A stretch of 64,000 nt of DNA, taken from NCBI GenBank assembly GCA_051655145.1, contig JBOFZK010000051.1, positions 1 to 64,000 of the forward strand, given 5' to 3'. The translations under genes and the position numbers were made by a program. Shown one piece after another: positions 9,414 through 21,910 of the stretch. Positions within the stretch are counted from its first letter, which is position 1; each line of letters opens with the position of its first letter. This DNA comes from UBA710 sp051655145. Its GTDB lineage: Bacteria > Bacillota_I > Bacilli_A > Mycoplasmatales > Metamycoplasmataceae. The notes beneath the pieces are model-generated. The model was not told the DNA's origin. It did no database searches and was given only the letters and a program-made list of their open reading frames with translations.

Positions 9414-12353
9414 TTATTCTTCCTTAAATTGATCAACTAAATCTTTTGCCTGCGCTAATTCTACTGAAAAGAATGAAGTAACCCCTCTTTTTTGCATTGT
9501 AGCACCAAATAATGTATCAACATTTGACATTGTTCCATAACGGTGTGTTATAACGATAAATTGAGTATCTTTTTTTAGTTCTTGTAAATAATTTGCATAA
9601 CGAATAACATTAGATTCATCAAGAGCCGCTTCTACCTCATCTAAAATACATAATGGAAGAGGTTTAGCTTTAATAATTGCAAATAATAATGAAATAGCAA
9701 TTAAAGCTTTTTCTCCACCAGAAAATAATTTTAAGTTTTTAATTGATTTTCCTGGAGGTCTTGCATCTATATCAACACCAGATTCTAATGGATCTTTAGG
9801 ATCTAATAAAAATACACGCGCTTCTCCACCACCAAACATTTTTTGAAAAACATTATTAAATTCAACATTAACAAGTTCCATTGTTTTATTAATTTTATTA
9901 ATAATTATTTTATCCATTTCAGCTATAGCACTAACAATTATGTTTTTTGCATTAGTTAATTCTTGATAATTTTCATCTATTTCATCATAACGTTTTTTAA
10001 GTTCTTCATAATCTTTAATTGCATCAATATTTATATTCCCTAGACTTTCAATATCTGTTTTTAATTCAGCAACAATAACTCTTGCTTTTTCTATATCTAT
10101 ACTTGGATTATATATTTCTCTTGCAGATTCAAAAGTCAATTGATAAACTTCAAGAAGTCTTTTTGTAGATGTTTCAATAAAGAATTCTGCTTTTGCTTTT
10201 TGATTAACTTTTTCAGAATAATTTTCATAAATAACTCTTAAGCTTTTTTCAAGTTCTTTTTTATTTAATGTTGAACTATTAATTACATTTGTCAAATTAG
10301 ATATTTTCTCTCTTTTAGATCTTACAGAAGCAACAATCATTTTTTTCTCAGCAGAAAGATTATCTAAACTTAAATCAATTCTTTCAAAATTATCATCATC
10401 AAATTTTGAATCAGAAAGAGTTTCGAAATCTAATCTTAATTTATTAAATTCATTTTCTAAACTAAGTTGTTTCTCTTTATTTTTTACAACCTCAATATTA
10501 ATTTCATTTATAAAAGATTGCTTCTCTTCTTTTATGTTTTCAAGACGATTAATTTCTTTTTCTGTTATTATTATTATTTCTTCAAGTTGAGGAGCGATTT
10601 CTTCAAGTTGTTTTATTTGATTATCAATTCCTAAAATATTAATTGAATTAACTTTAGTTCCACCTGTTATAACCCCACCAACACGAACTAAATCACCATC
10701 TAAGGAAACTACCATATATCTTTTATCTAGTAATTCTGATATTCTTGTAGCTGATCTTATATCTTCTACTACAACAACATTACCAAGTAAAAAACTAATT
10801 AAAACATCAAATTTTTTATCTTCAACTTGAACTAATTTAGATGCTACTGAAATAAAACCATCTTGTGAATTTATTGCCATTAAATATTCATGATTAATAT
10901 CTTTTTCACTAATAGAAGATAAAGGAATAAATGTAGCACGCCCTCCATTATTATTTTTTAAAAATTCAATAATTTTAATTGCTGTATTAGATTCATCAAC
11001 AACTATATGTTGTAAAGCGTTTTGTAAAACAGATTCAATTGCTGGAATAAATTTTTCTGGAATTTTAATAACATCAGCAACAGTTCCAAATAAACCTCTA
11101 AATAATGATTTATTTTCAATAACTGTTTTTGTTCCTTTAAATAAATTAGTTTTATTTTCTTTATGATCTATAAGAACATCAATTTTAGTTTTAACTTTTA
11201 AAAATTTTGCTTTTGATGAATTAGATTTTAATCTATTTTCCGCAATTTTTATTTCTAGTTCATTTACTTCTTCTCTTCTTGCTCTAATATCTTCATTTGT
11301 TTTTTGTTCTCAATCTTTTGAATAAGAAATTTTTGATGATAAAACATTTAAATGATCTTTCATTACTTCTATTTTTTCTTTATTACCAACTATTTTGTTT
11401 CCATTAAGAATCATTTCTCTTTTAGCTTCTTCATTTTTGAAACGAACTTCTAAATCATGAAGATCTTCATTAATTTTTTCAATTCTTTTATTTTCTAAAT
11501 TTAATTCTTGTTCAATTTTAAATTTATAATTAACATTATCTTCAATTAAAGTTTCTTCTTCTTTAATTTTTCTTTTTAAATCTTCTTGAGTTTCTTGATA
11601 TCCTTCAAGTTCATTTTTAGCTTCATCAAATTTTTCTTTAAAATCAACTAAATCATTAACAATTAAAGAAATTTCATATTCTTTCAATTTTTTTGATTTT
11701 TCAATATATACTTTTGCTTTTTCAGATTGATTTTCTAATGGAACAAGTTGTTTTTCTAATTCTTTAATAACAGTTTCAACTTTTCCTAAAGTTTCATCTG
11801 TTTTTTCTAATTTTCTTAGTGATTCCACTTTTTTAGATTTATATTTAGAGGTTCCAGCAGCATCTTCAATGATTCCTCTTCTTTGTTCTGGTGAAGATTG
11901 TGCTATATCAGAAACAGTTCCTTGAGAAATAATAGCCAATGATGATTTTGAAATCCCACTTTCAAGTGCAATTTCTCTTATATCTTTATATTTAACAATT
12001 TCATCATTAATATAATAAGTATTTGCGCCCTTTCCTCTTTCAAGGACACGAGAAATGGTAAATATTTTGTGTGGTAATGAAATACTTCCAACAGAATTAT
12101 CAAAAGTAAGGGTAACAGTTGCCTTATTTTGCTCCACTTCTGTTCTTGAACCAGCAAAAATAACATCTTCCATGTTATCTCCACGTAGTGCTTTAGAAGA
12201 TTGTTCACCTAAAACTCACTTTATTGCATCATTAATATTTGATTTACCAGACCCATTAGGCCCTACTATTCCAACAACTCCACCATTAAATTCTAGACTT
12301 ACCTTGTCTGCAAAAGATTTAAATCCTTTAGCCTCTACTTTTATTAATTTCAT
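9414..12353 (-). CDS. smc: Chromosome segregation protein SMC
   Basis: A 979-residue ATPase that compacts and segregates the chromosome. The N-terminal head has Walker A GPNGSGKSN at residues 31-39 and the Q-loop region SKSSLAIISQGTVSDIAQ. Two long coiled coils, Glu/Lys-rich, flank a hinge near residues 480-610 (SLFRGLFGTVADVI ... DLVRVGGVITGG). The C-terminal head has the LKLFSGGEKALIAISLLFA signature and Walker B LPLCILDEVEAALDE. At 979 residues it is shorter than the approximately 1,180 of B. subtilis SMC, as is common in mollicutes. Only two Trp codons occur, both TGA (near 11307 and 12216). The start has an SD-like GGAGTGG and lies opposite ftsH. Confidence 0.96.
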
Positions 12354-12407
12354 TGACCACTCCACAAATAAATTTATATTTATTAAATATATATATAAAA
12401 AAAATTA

Positions 12408-12413
12408 TATAAT
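12408..12413 (+). promoter_or_regulatory. Possible -10 box of ftsH
   Basis: TATAAT in the smc/ftsH divergent spacer, 61 nt before the ftsH ATG. The run of TA-rich sequence around it makes the exact box uncertain. The ftsH start itself has an AGAAAGGGA Shine-Dalgarno, so this gene has a conventional leader. Confidence 0.35.
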
Positions 12414-12474
12414 AATAATTTATAAAAGATAGCAATATATTTATTAAATTTTTTATGCTTTAGAAAGGGACTAA

Positions 12475-14742
12475 ATGAACAACAAACAAAATCGTCCAGA
12501 AAATAGCCCAAAGAAAAAAAGAAATATTTTGATGATTATCATTATTTTATTAATTTCTTCTTTATTAATTTATTTTTTAGTTAGTTTTTTTGTTAATAAT
12601 ATTGCAGTAGTTTCTTTTTCACAATTTGAGCAAAATTTAAATCAAGCAGCGGCGAATCAAACCGATAATATTTACTTCTCCTCAATGTATTTTGATAGAT
12701 TAGGAAATGTTACTGTCGTTTTTAATACTATTAAAAACGGTAATCAAATTACTCAAACGTATATAGTTTCTCTTCCATCAGCTTCTTATTATGCAACCGA
12801 TGCTAATTTTAGAGCTTTAGTTGATAAATCTGTTTTATCTTTTGATGCTATTTCTTTTGAAATGGTATCTAGACCAAATCCATTTTTACAATTCTTACAA
12901 TTATTTGGTCCAACATTATTAATTATTTTAATTTTTTACTTTATTTATAGAGCTCAAATGAAAGGTGGAGGCGGAGGATTATTTAATCCAGCTGGAAAAA
13001 GTTCTGCTCAAAAAATTACAAGTTCAAATAAAACTTTTAAAGATATAGCAGGAAATAAAGAGTCAATTGAAGAAGTTTCTGAATTAGTTGATTATCTTAA
13101 AAATCCTAAAAAATATACTCAAGCAGGAGCGAGAATTCCTAAAGGAATTTTATTAGGTGGTCCTCCAGGTACTGGTAAAACCTTATTAGCTAAAGCAACT
13201 GCCGGAGAAGCTAATGTTCCCTTTTTCTTTATTTCAGCCTCATCATTTGTTGAAATGTTTGTTGGGGTAGGAGCAAAAAGAGTTAGAGATATGTTTAAAG
13301 ACGCAAGACAAAGTGCGCCTGCTATTATTTTTATTGATGAATTAGATGCTGTAGGTAGATCAAGAGCATCTGGTTTTGGTGGAGGAAATGATGAAAGAGA
13401 ACAAACTTTAAATCAACTTCTTGTAGAAATGGATGGAATTCAAGAAAATGGTGGAATTTTAATAATTGCAGCAACTAACCGTCCAGATGTATTAGATCCA
13501 GCTCTTTTAAGACCGGGTCGTTTTGATAGAATAATTACTATTAATTTACCAGATATAAAAGAAAGAGAAGACATTTTACGTTTACATGCTAAAGGTAAAA
13601 GAATTTCTAAAAATGTTGATTTAGCTAAAATAGCAAGAAGAACTCCTGGATATTCTGGTGCACAATTAGAAAATGTTATTAATGAAGCATCTTTATTATC
13701 AGTAAGAGAATCATCAGGAATTATTACTTCAAAACAAATTGATGAATCAATTGATAGAGTTATGTCAGGTCCTGCTAAAAAATCAAGAACTATTAGTAAA
13801 AAAGAATTAACAGCAGTAGCATATCATGAAGCTGGTCATGCTGTTGTGGGAATTAAATCTCCAAGCTCAATTAAAGTACAAAAAATAACTATTATTCCTA
13901 GAGGGGATGCTGGTGGATATAATTTAATGCTTCCTGAAGAAGAAAAATATAACCAATCAAAATCTGAATTATATGCAATGATAAGATCATTTATGGGTGG
14001 AAGAGCTGCCGAACAAATAATTTATGGTGCAGGAGAAGTTTCTACTGGAGCAAGTGATGATATTACAAAAGCTACTTCTATAGCAAGAAGAATGATTACT
14101 GAATGAGGTATGTCTAAATTAGGACCTATTAAATATGAACATCAAGAAGGATCACAACATTTAGGTGGATATACAGCTCAAAAACCATATTCTGAAAATG
14201 TTGCTAATAAAATTGATGAAGAGATGAAAGAAATCATCGAAAGAGAAGAAAAAGAAGCAATTAAAATAATTAAAGCAAATCTTGATTTATTAGAATTAAT
14301 AAAAGATTTATTATTAGAGCAAGAAACTATTGTTGCTGAAGAAATTGAATATATTGCAAAACATAAAAAATTCCCTCCTAAAAAAGAAGAAAAAAACGAA
14401 AAAGATGAAAATGGTCAAACTAAAGATTTAGATACATTAATTTCTGAAGTTACTAAAAAATCAAAAGATAGTAAAGAAGGAAAAAGTACTAAAACTACAA
14501 AAATAACTAAACAAGTGACTATGGAAAATGATTCAATGAAAGAAAATGATCAAGAAGTTTTTGAAGATGAACAAATACCTTTAGAAGAGGACCAAGTAAT
14601 TTTAGAAGATGATCAAGTAATTTTAGAAGAAAATTACTCAGAAAATAATGAAGAAGAAACTACTAAAACTTCTAAAAAAAATACAGGAACTAAAACAACA
14701 AAAGTGAAAACTAAAAAAACAACAAAAGATAAAGAATCTTAA
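12475..14742 (+). CDS. ftsH: ATP-dependent zinc metalloprotease FtsH
   Basis: A 755-residue membrane AAA+ protease for quality control of membrane and regulatory proteins. Two transmembrane segments (about residues 18-38 and 140-160) enclose an extracytoplasmic domain. The AAA domain has Walker A GGPPGTGKT (228-236), Walker B IIFIDELDA and the second region of homology ATNRPDVLDPALLRPGRFDR. The zinc motif HEAGH is at 451-455 and the third ligand lies in STGASDDI. One TGA (14104-14106) is Trp and splits the gene if misread. The last 100 residues form an acidic then Lys/Thr-rich tail containing a 7-residue tandem repeat, DQVILED DQVILEE, which is not part of the conserved enzyme. Confidence 0.97.
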
Positions 14743-14762
14743 ATCTTAAAGGAATATAAAGA

Positions 14763-15761
14763 ATGGAAAATAAAAAAATTCTTATTATAGGTTCGGGAGC
14801 ATTAGGAACGGCCTTTAGTAATGTTTTGCATGATGCAGGAAATGAAAATATTTTAGTTTATGGAATAAACGAAAAAGAATTATCAGATTTAAAACAAGGT
14901 AAAAATACTACTTATTTTAGTGAAGAAAATTGCATAAATAAAGTTAATACAACAAATGATTTTGATGAAGCTATTAAAGATGTATCATTTATTGTAATTG
15001 CAATTCCTTCAATAGCAATTCCTTCTATTATTAAAAAGATAAATAACAAACTTAGAACTAAAGCAATTATTATTTGTGGTTCAAAAGGGTTTTGACCTGA
15101 TAGTGAAGATCCTTTGCATTCAGGAATTGTTAAGGCTACAAAGAAAAATGAAAATGTTTTAGCAGTAACTTCTATTTTAGGTCCTTCATATGCTGAAGAA
15201 ATAATTAAAAAATCTTTTACTATTGTTTCAGTGGTAAGTGAATTTTCTGATAATTGTATAATTGTTCAAAAACTTTTTTCAACATCATATTTTAAAATTT
15301 ATCGTCAAACTGATATTGTTGGTTCTGAAGTAGGAGCTATATATAAAAACATTTTAGCTATCGGAGTTGGGATGCTTGTAGAAAAAGGATTTGAAATAAA
15401 TACTATAGCAGCCTTTATAACAAGAGGAGTTCATGAAATGAGTGTCTTTAATGATTATTTAGGTGGTTCTATTTCAACTATTATGGGATTAACTGGTCTT
15501 GGTGACTTATTATTAACTTCAATGTCTGATAATTCAAGAAATAGAACATTTGGGAGACAATTCATAAAAGACAAAGAAAAAGCTTTAAAAATGAATCTAA
15601 CTCTTGAAGGACTTCATGCTCTTAAAATTGTTAATAAAATAAGAATTAAAAATAATCTTTATTTACCTATAGCAAAAATCTTATATGAAATTATTTTTGA
15701 AAACAAACAAATTGATGAAGCAATTCCTTTTCTTTGAGATAAAGAATTAAAAGCAGAATAA
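14763..15761 (+). CDS. gpsA: Glycerol-3-phosphate dehydrogenase [NAD(P)+]
   Basis: A 332-residue cytosolic enzyme reducing dihydroxyacetone phosphate to sn-glycerol 3-phosphate for phospholipid synthesis. The N-terminal Rossmann domain starts IIGSGALGTAFSNVL; GSKGF and the ILGPSYAEE loop follow. The C-terminal helical domain has the substrate-binding signature SEVGAIYKNILAIGVGM with the catalytic Lys, and GLTGLGDLLLT. Two TGA codons (near 15096 and 15735) are Trp. It sits 20 nt after ftsH with an AAAGGA Shine-Dalgarno and ends inside a perfect inverted repeat shared with the convergent phosphohexomutase gene. Confidence 0.93.
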
Positions 15762-15783
15762 AATAACATTAAATTATTTTATT
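15757..15783. terminator. Inverted repeat spanning both stop codons of gpsA and the phosphohexomutase gene
   Basis: A perfect 10-bp AT-only stem (AATAAAATAA / TTATTTTATT) with a 7-nt loop. The gpsA stop (15759-15761) is in one arm and the convergent gene's stop (15774-15776) in the other. It may work as a bidirectional terminator, although there is no GC core and the T-tract is interrupted. Confidence 0.45.
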
Positions 15784-17291
15784 ATCTCTTGAATTTTTTG
15801 ATAATAAGTATTAAAATTTTGCTCTGCTATATCTTTGTTTTTATTAATAAAAAATAAATAAATTTTCATTTTAGGTTCTGTTCCAGATGGACGTAAAGAA
15901 ATTCATGATCCATCTTCAAATTCAAAAGAAAACATATCTTCTTTTTCAATTCCTCTTATTCCTTCATTATAATCAAGGAAAAGAGCGTTATCTAGTTTTA
16001 ATTCTTTAAATTTACTTTTAATTAGACCTTGTTTTTTATCATTATCTAAATCAATATTAATTGTTCCACTAGAAACAAAACCGTATTTTTTATAAATGCC
16101 TTCTAAAACTTGAAGCAAACTTAAACCATCTTTTTTATATTTGCTACACATTTTAGCAAGAATAACTATTGATTGAAGAGCATCTTTATCTCTACAAATC
16201 TTTTCATTAATTAATGAACCATAACTTTCTTCAAAACCGAAAAGAAATTTGTCTTTATCTCCGTTCATTTCTTTTGTTTTAATTAAATTTCCAATTCATT
16301 TAAAACCAGTTTTTGTCATATATGAATTAATTCCATTTTCACTAGCTATTTTCTTAGGTAAAGAAGAAGAAACAAAAGAATAGATTAAATAATATTTTTC
16401 ATCTTTTTTATTTTCAATTAAATAATTAAAAATTAAAATAGCAGTTTCATTCCCTGTAAGGATTTTATAATCATTTCCATCTTTAACAGCAAGTCCTACT
16501 CTATCAGAATCAGGATCAGTTACAAGAATTATGTCACAATCATTTTTTAAAGCTATTTCTTTAACATTATCATATGCTACTTTAACTTCAGGATTAGGAC
16601 TTTTTGAAAAAGTAAATTCAGTATCTTCCTTCATTTCTCTTTCTTCATAAAATCCATTAACATTTAATTTTTTAAAAATTTCTTTAACAGGTTTTGCTCC
16701 TGTACCATGTTGAGGAGTAAAAGCAACTTTTATATTTGATAAATTAGATAATTCTTTTCCTCCTATAATAATTATTTCATCTAAATATTTTTTAACAATA
16801 TCATCTGAAACATATTCAATATATTCTTCATTTTTAATTGCATTTGTATTATCTAAATAATATGTATAACCCTTAAAATATTTTTGTAATTCTTCAATAT
16901 CTCATGGAAGTAATTGACAACCATCACTATTATAAATTTTAATTCCATTATATTCTTTGGGATTATGGCTTGCTGTAACGTTTATAGCTCCAGCTGCTTT
17001 TAAAATTCTTGTTTGATAAGAAATAATCGGTGTTGCTACAATATCTTTATTAAAATAAACTTTAATTTTATATGAAGACAAAATAGAAGCTGCTAAAGTA
17101 GCAAAATTTTTACTTTCTCTTCTATTGTCCCTTCCGATAACAATTCCTTCTTTTTTAGCATTAGGAAATTTATCTAAAAGATAATTTGCAAAACCATTAA
17201 TTATATTTAAAACATGAATATCATTTAAAAATTCTTCCCCTTTTCCTAATATGCCTCTAATACCGGCGGTTCCAAATTCTAGCTTTTTCAT
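15774..17291 (-). CDS. Phosphoglucomutase/phosphomannomutase
   Basis: A 505-residue alpha-D-phosphohexomutase interconverting hexose 1- and 6-phosphates in carbohydrate metabolism. All four family motifs are visible. The phosphoserine loop is TASHNP (Ser108). The Mg-binding loop is DPDSDR and the sugar-binding loop is GFEESYG. The phosphate-binding loop is RPSGTEPK near the C-terminus. Substrate preference (glucose, mannose or pentose) cannot be decided. Several TGA codons are Trp. A TATAAT ends 8 nt before the ATG with no Shine-Dalgarno, and it is divergent from parE across 59 nt. Confidence 0.93.
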
Positions 17292-17299
17292 ATAAAATA

Positions 17300-17305
17300 A
17301 TTATA
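17300..17305 (-). promoter_or_regulatory. -10 box of phosphohexomutase gene
   Basis: TATAAT on the minus strand, 8 nt before the ATG at 17291, with no Shine-Dalgarno. Confidence 0.5.
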
Positions 17306-17334
17306 TTAATTTTATTTAATTTATTTTATTAATT

Positions 17335-17340
17335 TATAAT
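17335..17340 (+). promoter_or_regulatory. -10 box of parE
   Basis: TATAAT, then 10 nt, then the ATG at 17351, with no Shine-Dalgarno. The promoters of parE and the phosphohexomutase gene are back to back in a 59-nt spacer. Confidence 0.5.
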
Positions 17341-17350
17341 TAAATAAAAT

Positions 17351-19267
17351 ATGAATCAATACAATGCAAAAAATATAATTACACTTAAAGGTCTAGAAGC
17401 TGTAAGAAAAAGACCTGGAATGTATATAGGATCTACCGATATTAATGGGTTACACCATTTATTATGGGAAATTTTTGATAACTCTGTAGATGAGGTTCTT
17501 TCAGGTTTTGCAACTGAAATAAAAGTAATCTTAAAAAAAGACGGTTCAGTTATTGTTGAAGATAATGGAAGAGGAATTCCAATTGATAAACATTCAAATG
17601 ATAGAACAGCTGTTGAAGTTATTTTTACAGAATTACATTCAGGAGGAAAATTTAATAGTGATTCTTATAAAACATCTGGAGGATTACATGGAGTTGGATC
17701 ATCAGTAGTTAATGCTCTTAGTGAAAAATTAGAAGCAACTATTTATAAAGATGGAAGTGAATATTTTACTTCTTTTGAAAATGGTGACAATATTACTAAT
17801 AGAACTCAAGAAATTGGTCCAACAACTAAAAAAGGAACCAAAATACAATTTTGACCAAATTATAAAATCTTTAAATTTGCTAAATTTTCTTATGAAATAA
17901 TTTCAGAAAGATTAAGAGAAGCATCTTTTTTACTTGGTGGAGTATCAATTTTTTTAAGAGATGAAAATACCAAAAATAGTTTTGAATTTAAACATAAAGA
18001 AGGAATTAAAGATTTCGTTAATTTTATAAATAATACAAAAACTCCTATTACTCCTATTATTGAAATAAAAGACAAAAATAAAGATTTTGAAATTGAAATA
18101 GGAATTCAATATACAGATAGTTATTCTGAAACAATAATTTCTTTTGTAAATAATGTTAAAACAAGAGATGGTGGAACTCACGAAGGAGCATTTAAAGCTT
18201 CCCTTACAAAAATAATTAATGATTTTGCAAGAGAAAAAAATATTTTAAAGGCAAGAGATTTAAATTTTGAAGGAAGTGATATTAGAGAAGGAATAACAGC
18301 GATTATTTCCGTTAAAGTTCCTGAAAAATATTTAGAATTCGTAGGACAAACAAAAGATAAATTATCTACTCCTGAAATTAAAAAAATAATTGATAATGCA
18401 ATGCAAACAAAATTCTATACTTGATTAATAGAAAATAAAGTTATTGCAGAAAGACTTTTACAAAAATCAAAACTTTCAAGAGAAGCTCGAGAAGCTGCTA
18501 AAAAAGCAAAACTTGATACAAGAAAAGCAAAAGATAAATTAAACAACGTAAAAATCCTTTCAGGTAAACTAACACCTGCTTCTTCAAAAAACCCTCTAAA
18601 AAGAGAATTATTTTTAGTTGAGGGGGATTCAGCTGGTGGTTCAGCTAAATTAGGAAGAGATAGAGAAACTCAAGCGATTCTTCCTTTAAAAGGGAAAATC
18701 TTAAATTCTGAAAAAGCAAAACTTCTTGAAATATTAAAAAATGAAGAAATTTCAACCATTATTAATGCAATAGGGGCTGGAGTAGGTAATGACTTTAAAA
18801 TAAACGATATTAAATATAATAAAGTTATTTTAATGACAGATGCCGATACTGACGGGGCACATATTCAAATTTTATTATTAACATTCTTTTTTAGATATAT
18901 GAAGGATTTAATTTTAAATGGAAAAGTTTATATTGCTCAACCACCACTTTTTAAACTTTCTAAAAAAACCGGAAATAATAAAAATGTTTATCTTTGATCA
19001 GAAGAAGAATTAAAAGAGTTTATGTCAAAAAATACTGGATATGACATTCAAAGATATAAAGGTCTTGGAGAAATGAATTCAGATCAATTATGAGATACAA
19101 CAATGAATCCTAAGAATCGTTCTTTAATTAAAATTGGATTAGAAGATATAGCAATAATTGAAAGAAGAGTTTCAACTCTTATGGGTGATAATGTTGAACC
19201 AAGAAAAGAATGAATTGATAAAAATGTAGAATTTACAATGGAAGATGATTATGATCTTAATCAATAA
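17351..19267 (+). CDS. parE: DNA topoisomerase IV subunit B
   Basis: A 638-residue ATPase subunit of topoisomerase IV, which decatenates daughter chromosomes. The GHKL ATPase domain has VRKRPGMYIGS, the NSVDE motif, VEDNGRGIPI and SGGLHGVGSSVVNALS. The transducer domain includes RDGGTHEGAF. The TOPRIM domain has LVEGDSAGG and MTDADTDGAHI. RYKGLGEMN closes the C-terminal motif set. GyrB is nearly identical in architecture; ParE is chosen because a ParC-type partner follows 29 nt downstream. One Trp (17465-17467) uses TGG, the others TGA. Confidence 0.9.
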
Positions 19268-19296
19268 AATAAAAATATAAAAAGAGAAGAGGAGTT

Positions 19297-21894
19297 ATGA
19301 GTAAAAAAGAAAAAGAAAATTTAGATAATGAAAATGATAAGAATATAGAATTTAAATCACTTGATTATATTATGTCTGATCGTTTTTCAAGATATGCTAA
19401 ATATATAATTCTTCAAAGAGCTCTTCCTGATATAAGAGATGGTCTTAAACCAGTTCAAAGACGTATTTTATATTCAATGTATGATCTTAATTTAACTTAT
19501 GATAAAGCTTTTAAAAAATCAGCAAGAGTAGTTGGGGATGTAATTGGTAAGTATCACCCTCATGGTGATTCATCTATTTATGAAGCGCTAGTTAGAATGG
19601 CTCAGGATTGAAAAATTAATCTTCCTTTAGTTGAAATGCATGGTAATAAAGGATCAATAGATGATGATCCAGCTGCTGCAATGCGTTATACTGAAACTAG
19701 ATTAGCTAAAATATCTACAGAAATTTTAGATGAACTTGATAAAAAAATCGTTCCATTTGCTCCTAATTTTGATGATACTGAAAAAGAACCAGTCTATCTT
19801 CCTTCTTATTTACCTAATTTACTTGTAAATGGAGCAAGAGGAATAGCGGCTGGATATGCAACTGAAATTCCTCCTCATAATTTAGGAGAAATTATTGAGG
19901 GAGCAATTGCTAAAATTAAAAAACCAGAAATTTCAATTAGTTCTCTTCAAAAATATATAAAAGGTCCTGATTTTCCTACAGGTGGAGTAATTTATAGTAA
20001 AAAAGGAATTGATGAATCATTTGAAAGAGGAAATGGCAGAATTGTTATTTTATCTAAATATAAAATAATTGATACTGACAAAGAAAAGAAAATAATTATA
20101 TCTGAAATCCCTTATGGAGTAGTTAAAGCGAAACTAGTTCGTCAAATTGATGAACTAAGAATAAATTCTATTTTAAATGGAATAAATGATGTAAGAGATG
20201 AATCAGATCGTCAAGGAATTTCAATAGTAATTGAATTAGATCCTAAATCAAATGCTGAAGCAATCATTTCTTTTTTACTTAAAAAAACTGATCTTCAAGT
20301 ATTTTATTCTTACAATATGGTTTTAATTCATGAAAACGCTCCTAAACTTTTAGGTATTTCTAAAATGTTAGATTACTATATTTCATTTATTAAAGAACTT
20401 AAAACAAAATCAATTAAATATGATCTTAATATAAGTAAAAATAGATTAGAAATTATTGAAGGATTTATAAAGGTTTCTAAAATAATTGATCAAGTAATAA
20501 AAGTTATTAGAGAAACAGATGATTCAAAAGCTGGAGTAATTTTAAATCTAAGAACAAAATTAGATTTTTCTGAAGTCCAAGCTAAAGCAATTGCTGAAAT
20601 GAGATTATATAGATTAAATAGAACAGATGTTTCTTTATTTTTAAATGAGAAAAAAATATTAGAAGAAAAAATAACTTTTTGAAACTCTCTTTTAAAAGAT
20701 GAAGAACTATTTAATAGAAATTTAATTGAACATCTTAAAAAGATCAAAAAAGAATTTGGTGTTGAAAGAAAAAGTACAATTGTTGAAGAAGAATTGAATT
20801 TAAACTTTAAAGTTGAAGAAGTAATTGAAAATGAAGTAATGTATTTATCTATTTCAAAGGATGGATATATAAAAAGAGTTTCTAAAAAAAGTTATGAATC
20901 AAATGAAATTGGTAATTTTTCATTAAAAGAAAATGATAAATTAATTTATTTTGCAAAAGCTGAAACAAAAAGTAAATTAATAATTTTTTCAAATAAAGGA
21001 AATTATATTTATATTCCACTTCATAAATTAGAAGAAGTTAAATGAAAAGATTTTGGAATACATATTTCTGATTTTGCAACATTTGAAAATAATGAAGAAA
21101 TTATTGATGCAATTCAAATAGTTGATTTTAATGTAAATGCTTATTTAGTTTCAATAACAAAAAATGGAATGGGTAAAAAATCTCCAATTTCTCAATTAGA
21201 AACATCAAGATATTCAAAACCACTTACCTATATGAAATTAAAGAATTTATCAGATGAAGTTATTGGTATTAAATTAGTAAATACAATGGACGATATTTTA
21301 CTAATAACTTCTGATCATAGAGCGATTAAACATAGTAATCATTTCCTTCCTTCGATTTCATTACGTTCAATAGGAAACACTATGATTAAATTAAGAGGAA
21401 ATTATATAACAACATTTGTTATTGCAAACAACAATGAAGATATTTTTATAATGAATACAAAATTTAAAATTAATGAAATATCATTTAAAAATCTATTAGT
21501 ATCTAATAAGCCTAATTTAGGTGTTCAATTAGTTGATCAAAGCATTAATAAACATCATTTTATTTTAGCTAATAAAGTAGGGCATAAAGAATATTTATAT
21601 ATGGATAAAGATGGTCTTTTAATTAAAGAAAAATACCCTTTAAATAGAAATAATTCTGAATTAAAAATATCTTTCCCATTAATTAAAAATAATTCAAAAT
21701 GAATTTTATTTTTAAATGAAAATAAAGTTGAAAGTAATGATTATTTTTCTAAAGAAAATGATAATGATGAAGAAAAAGAACAAATTGAAGAATCACTTAA
21801 AAATGTAAATAAAATATTTAAAGATATTGAAGATAAAGCAAATAAATTTGATAAAGATGAAATCGACGATATTTTAAAAAAATTTAAAATATAA
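19297..21894 (+). CDS. parC: DNA topoisomerase IV subunit A
   Basis: An 865-residue cleavage/religation subunit. The quinolone-resistance-type region reads LPDIRDGLKPVQRRILYSM, and the catalytic tyrosine is Tyr131 in the sequence DDPAAAMRYTETRLA. The coiled-coil segment near residues 370-450 precedes a C-terminal beta-pinwheel with degenerate repeats. The GyrA-box (QRRGGKG) is not seen, which favours ParC over GyrA. The C-terminus is an acidic, Lys/Glu-rich helix. Four TGA codons are Trp. The start has a GAGGAG Shine-Dalgarno. The gene is in one transcription unit with parE and probably trpS, which starts 16 nt later. Confidence 0.9.
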
Positions 21895-21910
21895 TGAAAG
21901 GATATTTTAT

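Noticed and set aside
12055..12432. A 125-codon plus-strand frame opposite the smc N-terminus
   Set aside because: It is antisense to the conserved SMC head and reflects AT-rich shadow coding.
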